From Amblyomma americanum (Eukaryota > Arthropoda > Arachnida > Ixodida > Ixodidae), in contig NC_135497.1 of assembly GCF_052857255.1 (NCBI RefSeq), positions 549,983,531-550,047,530 of the forward strand: DNA of 64,000 bases, read 5' to 3'. The position numbers were made by a program, and so were the translations under genes. Positions 56,546 through 64,000 of the stretch are shown here, piece by piece. The notes under the pieces were generated by a model. It was given only the letters and a program-made list of their open reading frames with translations. It did no database searches and was not told where the DNA came from. The first letter of the stretch is position 1; each line of letters opens with the position of its first letter.

Positions 56546-57990
56546 TTAGGAAAAGCTGCAAGTGCCATTATTTTTTTCTCTGTCAGCAGTGAAAAAACAC
56601 TGCAGTGTGCAATTTTGAATAACTGACTGAAAATATTATGTAATCTTAACTATTTGAATAATGTGATTATTCCGGTTATAATTACGGTCGGTTGATAGCT
56701 GCCTGTGCTGTGGCCTGACCCTATCGAGAATTCGCAATAAGAATGGCGTCGTTGTTCTGAAATCCTGAGGGTAGTCTAACATTCAGAGGGGGCAGCCTTC
56801 TGTTATTTTGGCAAATCGTCGACCGTTGAGAAAACATAGCGATCGAACGAGGAGTTCGCGATAGCGATATGACGCGTTTTTCGGTCTCTTGGATATAAAT
56901 GGTCCACATGTCGTTTCCCACACATATCACAGCCGACCACGATTGTACCTTCGACGAAAATCCTGCGGCAGAGTACGATATCAATGGTGCTATCTTTGTC
57001 TTGCCCGTAAAACGCCCCTTCCTTTTTTTCTCTTTAGAGTTTCTCATCATTTGTCCACATTACCAATAAAATATGTCTGTTTTGTTCTCTATCAATTTTT
57101 CCCAATTTTGCGCAGTTGTAGCCGGAGCCCTGATAGAGCATTCGTAGTCGCTTTCCATCAATCTCTACGACGGCATGCATTGATGAAGTGAATTGGCAGA
57201 ACTAAGCTTTGAGGCGATGAAAACAATCGCGCGAGTCGCGGGCATTTTCCTTCTGCTCAGCACGAAGCAGCTGAGCACCTAGGTTGTGGAAGTGTCACCA
57301 CAGCTTGGAGACTTGGCTCAGGCATAGAGCAAGGTTTAATAGTGACAGCCTTTACTTTTGTGATCAGGTGAAAAAAAAACACGAGAAGCAGCAGCCACCG
57401 ATATACCACGTTCTGCACGGAACCAAGCCCAGTTTCTGCGCCTTTCAGGTGCCGGACTCTCGATTTTCGTGCGCATAGCAAGAACAAAGTTAGCTTTACC
57501 GCAAAGCAAGAGCGCCTAGGCGGAGCCGCCGCGCTTGAGCAGACGACGCAGCGGAGGCCCCACCTACAGCTGTCCCTTCGCGTGCGCGCTAGTTCCCCAG
57601 GTGCCCGCGAGAGGCGCTCCGCGGAGCGCTGGCCAGGCAGAGCGGTGTTCAAGGTAGAAGTGGACAACCGTGTACACCGATTCGCTGAGCATACTGGCAG
57701 CACTACATTCCAGAAGCGCAGTCCGGTCGTTATTTGGCGATATAACACATATTATTACAAAGGTTACGGCACGAGTGAAGCTCTGCTGGGTCCCAAGCCG
57801 CATCAAAATTTGTCATCGATAGACTGCACCCATACGCTGCTCAAGATTGCAGCAAGAAAATCGCGCAAATAAACCACCCAAAACATTGCAGCACGTTAGT
57901 ACACATTAACTGAAGGATAAAATGGCAAATGTGAATAAATAACAAAGTAATAAGCTACATCTGGTAAATTCTATCTTGGGAGAATCGAAG
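56546..57990. other. Non-coding stretch
   Basis: No gene recognised. The longest frame (163 residues minus, 57257-57748) is low in similarity to anything I know and overlaps other frames. Confidence 0.35.
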
Positions 57991-58490
57991 TGATGCACTC
58001 GTCAACAACGCTTTATTGAAGAAACTTTGTGTCGTCTTCGCATTGGGAGCATACACCTCACATAAAACTATTCTGGTGAAAACAAAAAGCGAACCTACAA
58101 GAGAGCTAGGCTGAAAAGTGTTCACCATGAGCCATATTTTATATTCATGCACTGAGCTCAAGAAAGTGAGCAAGAAACATTCATGAAGGTTTTATCTTAA
58201 ACCACGATATTGTTGAAATTACCGATACTGTTGCCTTTCGAAACGCTGTTACTAATTTTATATAAGTCTCTGTCTATAGCTATGTTTTATTTTATTTGCT
58301 GCTGTTTTCTTTTGTGGTTTGTTTTGTGTAATGCTGCCTTTTGCTAGTGCTGTTACTAATCTTAAATCAGTGTGTGCTGTAACTATATTCAAATTTTTAG
58401 CTGCTGTTTTTGTTTTTTGTACTTATATGTTATTCCCACTCCCCTCTGTAACGCCTAACGGCCCTGAGGGTAAATAAATGAAATGAAATG
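57991..58490 (+). repeat. LINE 3' untranslated tail
   Basis: The T-rich sequence ends with CTGTAACGCCTAACGGCCCTG, a TAAATAAATG and GAAATGAAATGAAA repeat, the form of 3' tails seen in CR1/Jockey-like LINEs. The left limit is a guess. No coding part was found. Confidence 0.5.
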
Positions 58491-58505
58491 AAACCCAGCC
58501 CTTTT

Positions 58506-58668
58506 GCTTTTAGGGGTTTAACGTCCAAAAACTACTTATGCTATGAGGGACGCCGAAGTAGAGGGCTCCGGATAATTTCAACCCCTTGGGTCTCTTTTCG
58601 TGCACTAACATCGCACAGTACACGGGCCTCTAACTCTTCGCCTCCATCTAAATGTGGCCGCAGCAGCA
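58506..58668 (-). mobile_element. Ruka-like SINE, 5'-truncated
   Basis: Reverse complement of the SINE body (AGAGGCCCGTGTACTGTGCG, then TTGGACGTTAAACCCCTAAAA) without the tRNA head. AAACCCAGCCCTTTT lies at 58491-58505 and 58669-58683, an exact 15-bp target-site duplication. It inserted at the end of a LINE tail. Confidence 0.85.
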
Positions 58669-58689
58669 AAACCCAGCCCTTTTCACCCT

Positions 58690-61454
58690 GGAATACACCA
58701 AGGAGAAAATGCACTCCTTGATGTTTCTTGTGCTTTTGCACTTTTGAAACAAAAATAGTTTCTTAATGAGGACATTTAAAAAAAAAACATTTCGCTGTTT
58801 ACAGCAATCTCAACTTAGCGTTCTTCTTTAGGATGTGGCTCTGGTGGCTGCGTTGAATATCATAATTAACGGCTCATTTCAAATGATGTATGCAGAGTGC
58901 ACAAAATTGAGCTAATGAGCAGGTACAACCTGAGCCAAATGTAGTAAAATCTTGCAAGAGATGTCTCATATTTTTGCACTATAAACCACAGTAGTGTCGA
59001 CGAATGCTAACGAGCCAGGTAGTTAAATTCCACAGCTGAAAGTAACCTTTAAAGGAAATTTTGGCCAATTGAAGGTGTCAAAAGGATAAAGAAATTTGCA
59101 TTTATCAAAATAAAGTTGGTGTGTGTAGCGACTAATGTTGAATTTTAGAGCAAGAATGACTTGTTTTTTTTTTAATATCTAACTATGCAGTTAACTTTTA
59201 CAGGAAACAGGGATAAATGTATTAGCATCCGCACACAGTAATGCGTCATCTACATCAAAATTTAATGGACTTCCTATAATACAAATTGGTGCGGTTAAAG
59301 AGCCATTTTAACACACTAACATTTTCACACAAACAATGCATTCAGTTCATTTCTTTCACAGTCTATAAATATGCAGACAAGCTTACCATAAGTATCCAAA
59401 TCTTCTGAACGTCTAGCGCTTGTATGGACTTCAACAAAAACCGCTTATAGAAGCAAGAAAAATGGAAGGACTAACAAGAGGAATGTAATGTTTTGTTAAG
59501 TCTGCATGTTTTTGAAGCAATTTTTGCTTTGTAACTATTATGCTCAACCTCATTAATATTACATTCATAAACATATGATCAGTCGTGTTATGAGTTTATT
59601 CATAAAATTTATCCATAACTAGCACATGGGCAAGTTAAAATCCACAGCATTTTTCACCCCTTTCCTTGTTTTTATAGTTTCCAGAAGGTGAGTGTCCTTA
59701 TTCTAACCATCACGACCGACTGGCGAATCATCGGCGCAATTTGTGTATTCAAACTATTCAAGCCGCAACTGTGTAAGTGGTTTCATTGGGAGGATATGTC
59801 CTCAATCCTCATGAGAAGGAAGACATAGCTTAGGACAAGTTCATATTTCTTGTAAGCAAGGTCACTTAGATATCGCGTTTTTTCACGTTCGCTTTCGCTT
59901 TCGGCATTCATTAAACATAAACAGAAGAGAAGGCGTCTATGAACCGGAATCTTTGCCAGTGTTAGCAGTTATTCTTTTTGGATCTATAGTTTTAACGTTT
60001 AGCTTTTCCGTTTAGATTTTAAATTAGAATGCTCTACTAGGTGCTGTTGCGAACTGTGGAAGAGTAGGGTTGTTAAGTGTCTGCATTCTGCATATTAAGT
60101 TTTACAAATAAATATAGCAAACTGTATCAGAATTGTGTGCGTCACTTATGGTGCTTTTTTTCTCGCCATACAAACGTTGTTTCCAACACAGATTATCTGC
60201 TTACAGATTCCCATTTCAAATCGACCTCTAGAAGAAGCATATGCAAAACTAAACAAAATGAACGTTAAAATGTGCATGTGAATACTTCACTAATTTTTTA
60301 GGGAATTATCCGCAACCTTATTTCAGGCACGGTGGAGTTGTCCCACTCGCCTGCAGTGCAGGAATTTCTGCAATGTGGCGCCCATTCTCTGCAGTCTGTC
60401 TCCAAGAGATGTAAAGCGAAAAGATTTTCCGCCTCAAGCGTCCTTGGTATTTCTTTGCTGGTGGCTCCTCGTTGGCTTATTATGGGGGACACGGCTGGAA
60501 ATTAGATTTCCCACCCTCCTTTTCCCTTCGGCGTAGTTCGTCTCGTCTAACGGTTCTAGGAGATACTCAGAACCCCGGGATAAGGACTCAGTTTCTGTGC
60601 CCTCCAGCGATGCGAAAGAGGGAATTCTGGTTATGCGCTCCTGCCATGTGCTATAGACTACTTCCGAGTAGTTGGAGTTCACTTTCTGAATTTGTGGAGC
60701 CGACGCCTCAAGGTTTCAGAAGAAATTAGAGCAGAAACACAAAGAAGACGTTGGTGGAGAAAAGACAGTTACAAACGCACACACACAAAGGCAGAGCGTT
60801 AATGGTACTAAGTTCAGCATTCTACACCAGCAGGCTCCATTCTTTAACGTCGCGGGAGGAAGGAGCATGCAACTAGAGGACAAAGTGGCGAAGCATGAAA
60901 CGCAGCAACGTTGAAAAATGGGTGCCATGAAAGTGGCATTGCCCTTAAGCCATTTAACGCTTTCAGTGTCTTGGGAATGGGCCTTAATTTACACTAGAGA
61001 TGTTTCTTGCAAAATTTCTCTTTCGAAAAAGAAAAAAAAAAGAAGTTTGAGAAGCTCGAGGCTACGCGTAAAGCTATGACGTACGGCTCGCTGTCTTCGG
61101 CTTTCAAGGCATGTCCGTTTACCTCTTTGCTAAGAAGTGATTGCGGCCTACTGCTGTGAATCTTACACGCTTTATTTGCTGAATTTCACGTGTGCTTCCT
61201 AGCTCGACGGCGTAATGAACGAAGTTCGAAAGGCACTTCGGCTTCTTTGGCTCTCGCGCACAGGCGCAAAGAAATCCACAATTTCAGAACAAGGACCTTT
61301 CTCTCGTCTAGTCAGCGCCACCACACAATCTGCGGCGTCAATGCGAGCCCAAAGAAAGTCCTCGGCCTGCCCTGAAATGAAGCTGCACATAGCGAAAATA
61401 GCAATACATTAGACGAGAAGAAGGACCCACTGCTTCGCTTCTCAGAGAGGCAGT
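58690..61454. other. Long non-coding stretch
   Basis: 2.7 kb with no recognised gene, RNA or repeat. It is AT-rich to about 60290. The frames at 60434-60729 and 61190-61518 overlap on both strands and look incidental. Confidence 0.35.
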
Positions 61455-62480
61455 AGATCACAGCAATGGGTCGTTTTGTCAGTAACGAAAGAGGAAGTAA
61501 ATAAAGCTTTAGGAGCAATGCAAAGGGGGAAAGCAGCTTCTGAGGATCAGGTAACAGCAGATCTGTTGAAGGACAGAGGGAAGATTGTGCTAGAAGAACT
61601 AACCACCCTGTATACGCAATGCCTTATGCCCTCGAGCATAGCCGAAGCTTAGAAGGGCGCTAAAATTATCTTAATTCATAAGAAAGGAGACGCCAAGGAC
61701 TTGAACATTTGCCGACAAATCAGCTCACTGTCCGTTGCCCACAAGGTACTAAGGTTACTAATGTACTCGCTAATAGGGTTAGGACAACCTTAGACTTCAA
61801 TCAACCAAAATGATGAGGCAGGCTTTAGAAAAAAATATTCCACAATAGACCATATTCACACTAACAATCAGGTGATATATAAATACTCAGAATATAACTA
61901 ACCCTATACGCAGTCTTCACTGATTACGAGAAAGCAATTGACTCAGCGGAAACCTCAGCAGTCATGCAGGCATTGCGGAATCAGGGTGTATAAGAGTCTC
62001 ATTTGAAAATACTGCTAGATATCTATAGCAGCTGCACAGCTACCATAGTGCTGCATAAAGTCAACAATAAAATTCCAATATAGAAGGGCGTCAGGCAAGG
62101 AGACACGACCTCGTCAGTGCTATTCACCACCTGTTTACAGGACGTATTCCCAGGCCTGAATTGGGAACAGTTGGGGACAAGAGGTAACGAAGAACACCTA
62201 AGTAGTTTCCGATTCATTGATGACATTGCCTTCTTATGTCGTTCAGGACATAAGCTGCAAAGTATGACCAATGAGGTAGACAGGCAGAAAAGAGCGGTGT
62301 GTCTAAAAATTGACATGCAGACCACCAAAGTAATATTCAACAGTATAGCAAGAGGAGAGCAGTTTTAAATTGATCGCGAGTTGCTGGGAGTGATAAAGGA
62401 ATACCTCTGCTGCACTGGGAATGATGTGTTTGCAGCCGGAGGTAGGTAACCTCTTGCGCCTTTGTTAAGTATATATAGAG
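61455..62480 (+). pseudogene. RTE-type LINE reverse transcriptase relic
   Basis: The plus-strand frame begins with VTKEEVNKALGAMQRGKAA, then EDQVTADLLKDRGKIVLEEL, LTTLYTQCL and AKIILIHKKGDAKDLN, the start of an RTE reverse transcriptase (compare GKAPGxDGIxxELLK and xPIxKKGDxxDxxNYRxI). After several stops, FRFIDDIAFL at about 62205-62235 is the catalytic box, with I-D-D for A-D-D. KIDMQTTKVIFN follows. The remainder to 62480 is faint. 5' truncated and inactive. Confidence 0.75.
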
Positions 62481-63284
62481 GGTAGCATATCCGTTCCTAT
62501 GCAACCTAAAGTGGTGGATGGCTATGAAATGAAATTAACCCATCTCTCGAGAAATTCGGGCAGGACGGCGTGCTCACTGCACGGTTACGAAACCTCAGGC
62601 TTGCGTGCGAGCCGCCTAGTTCCCCGGATTAGACCAGTGGGTAGGGACCCAGATCAATTTGGATTCTCTAATTTCTGGGGAGTGTTTTGGAGGATACGGA
62701 GGGAGGTCGATATTATGCGGCCCCTCGCGTATTGCGGCTGGCCGTTTTGGGGTCGCTGAATATAAATAATATCATCGGCCGATGTTTGCTATAGCTAAGG
62801 CTATCACCGTTTCCCATGTCGTGTCGCAGGAGGTGGTTGCGTCGGAGGGGAGCGGTTCCCGTTCCCACGAACAGTGCAAAAGCTTCTTGGTTTTCGGCGG
62901 TATTCCGCCGCACACACGCATGCCGCATTGGCGTGTCGGCCGTATTTGTCGTGTAGGGCACCACCCTTCGTCGTGCGTCGGCCTTCGTAGGGGTTTAATA
63001 AATAGAGCATTCCTAGCATGTGTGTGTTGGTAACTGTATTTTCGCGTCCCTGTCTGGGAGCTCTTCGCACATGTTTAGGTTGCATAGAATGGCAGTTCCC
63101 GAGATAGTGCCAGTAAGTCGACTGAACTGGGAGACCAGATGCGGCTCCCAGAGCTCTGACACAGTGTTGTGAACAAGTGCCATTAACCTCTCCCAGGACG
63201 CGTTGAGCGGAAGCCCAGGGGCCGTATCGCAGACCTGCAGGATTATGCACCCGACCTCGATTCTCTCCGCGACGAACAAGACTC
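62481..63284. other. Unassigned stretch
   Basis: No feature recognised. The 148-residue minus frame at 62804-63250 matches nothing known to me. Confidence 0.35.
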
Positions 63285-63330
63285 CGGAATAATTTCGACC
63301 AGCTTTGGATCTCTAATATGCACTGACGTG
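63285..63330 (-). repeat. Short Ruka-like SINE fragment
   Basis: CCGGAATAATTTCGACCAGC and ATATGCACTGACGT are the reverse complement of the SINE body (compare 48385-48415). Only about 45 bp remain, next to the GATG array. Confidence 0.55.
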
Positions 63331-63661
63331 GATGAATGGAAATATGGATGGATGGATGAATGGATAGATGGATGGATGAATGGATGGATGGATGGATGGA
63401 TGGATGGATGGATGGATGGATGGATGGATGGATGGATGGATGGATTGACGGACGGACGGACGGACGGACGGACGGACGGACGGACGGATGGATGGATGGA
63501 AGGATGGACGGATGGACGGATGGATGGATTGATGGATGGATGGATGGATGGATGGATGGATGGATGGATGGATGGATGGATGGATGGATGGATGGATGGA
63601 TGGATGGAAGGAAGGAAGGAAGGATGGACGGACGGACGGACGAATGGATGGATGGATGGAT
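63331..63661. repeat. GATG/GACG tetranucleotide array
   Basis: About 330 bp of GATG repeats with blocks of GACG (63447-63488 and 63626-63642) and a short GAAG block (63605-63622). It is open in all frames and both strands because the period is four, which gives long WMDG and IHPS repeat peptides; these are not genes. Confidence 0.95.
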
Positions 63662-63782
63662 AAGGCTGAACCCTTTAAATCTGGAGGTGGTTCAAACCAC
63701 CTAGCCATGACTTGTGACATTTTACTCTTGTCTTAATATTAGCCGCCAATCAGATAACCTTCGCTTGGTTACTTCTACTCGC

Positions 63783-64000
63783 TTAAAATCTACTTTTTAC
63801 TTTAGTGTCCTTAAACCCCAATGATTTGAATAAATCAACCACGCTGCTTTCCACTGCAGGGTGAAGCCCTTTACAGAAAAGTATCAAGTGTTCAGCTGTT
63901 TGCTCCTCCTCTTCACAAGCCCCACACAACGTGTCTATTTCGTGGTGCCTGGCTCTATATGTCTTAGTCCGCAAAATTCTTGTCCTGGCCTCAAACAGCA
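63783..64000 (-). pseudogene. LINE ORF2 C-terminus, cut by the window end
   Basis: On the minus strand the frame enters at the window edge with LFEARTRILRTKTYRARHH, then a CX2CX8HX4C finger (CGACEEEEQTAEHLILFC) and ends at 63783. This finger after the RNase H or RT domain is typical of I- and R1-like ORF2 proteins. The upstream part lies outside the window, so intactness is unknown. Confidence 0.65.

Noticed and set aside
63313..63736. Long WMDG- and IHPS-repeat proteins
   Set aside because: Artefacts of the tetranucleotide array, open in all frames.

Overview
This window is from an arthropod nuclear genome, most likely a hard tick. The clues are two full-length copies of a tRNA-derived SINE that resembles the tick Ruka family, several Penelope-like elements, RTE-, I- and CR1/Jockey-like LINE relics, Gypsy elements and short elements bounded by TTAA. 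The species assignment is an inference from repeat content. I found no complete host protein-coding gene and no rRNA or functional tRNA gene. The window is a graveyard of transposable elements, many nested in one another.

Layout. 0.3-4.8 kb: a 4.5-kb composite built of four TTAA-bounded modules in the order A-B-A'-B' (A' and B' are reverse complements of A and B). 4.8-5.9 kb: flanking repeat sequence with a hairpin-like inverted repeat and a likely paralogous empty site. 5.9-7.6 kb: a three-level nest, a TTAA-type MITE holding an RTE LINE fragment that itself holds a second copy of the MITE. 8.0-14.9 kb: a complete but mutated Gypsy element with LTRs and a target-site duplication; its pol order is protease-integrase-reverse transcriptase-RNase H, and its capsid region looks like a SCAN domain (Gmr1-like lineage). 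17.8-20.4 kb: a nearly complete Penelope-like element on the minus strand. 22.8-24.3 kb: a satellite-like array of five ~300-bp units that alternate between two types. 25.4-26.2 kb: a mariner relic, followed by a 32-bp minisatellite. 27.1-30.7 kb: an I-type LINE split by a Penelope-like insertion, then a head-to-head pair of Penelope-like fragments. 31.6-38.2 kb: SINEs and decayed LINEs on both strands. 38.8-42.3 kb: a THAP/P-element-type transposase relic. 43.2-47.1 kb: a minus-strand Gypsy element with open gag and pol, cut off before integrase. 47-64 kb: microsatellites, SINEs, a LINE split by a probable solo LTR, duplicated segments, RTE and other LINE fragments, a GATG-type tetranucleotide array and a LINE 3' end running off the window.

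The genes do not form a host pathway; each coding segment is a mobility protein of its own element. The useful information is in the insertion history: several exact target-site duplications and interrupted reading frames give the order of events. All similarity statements are by eye; no searches or alignments were run.
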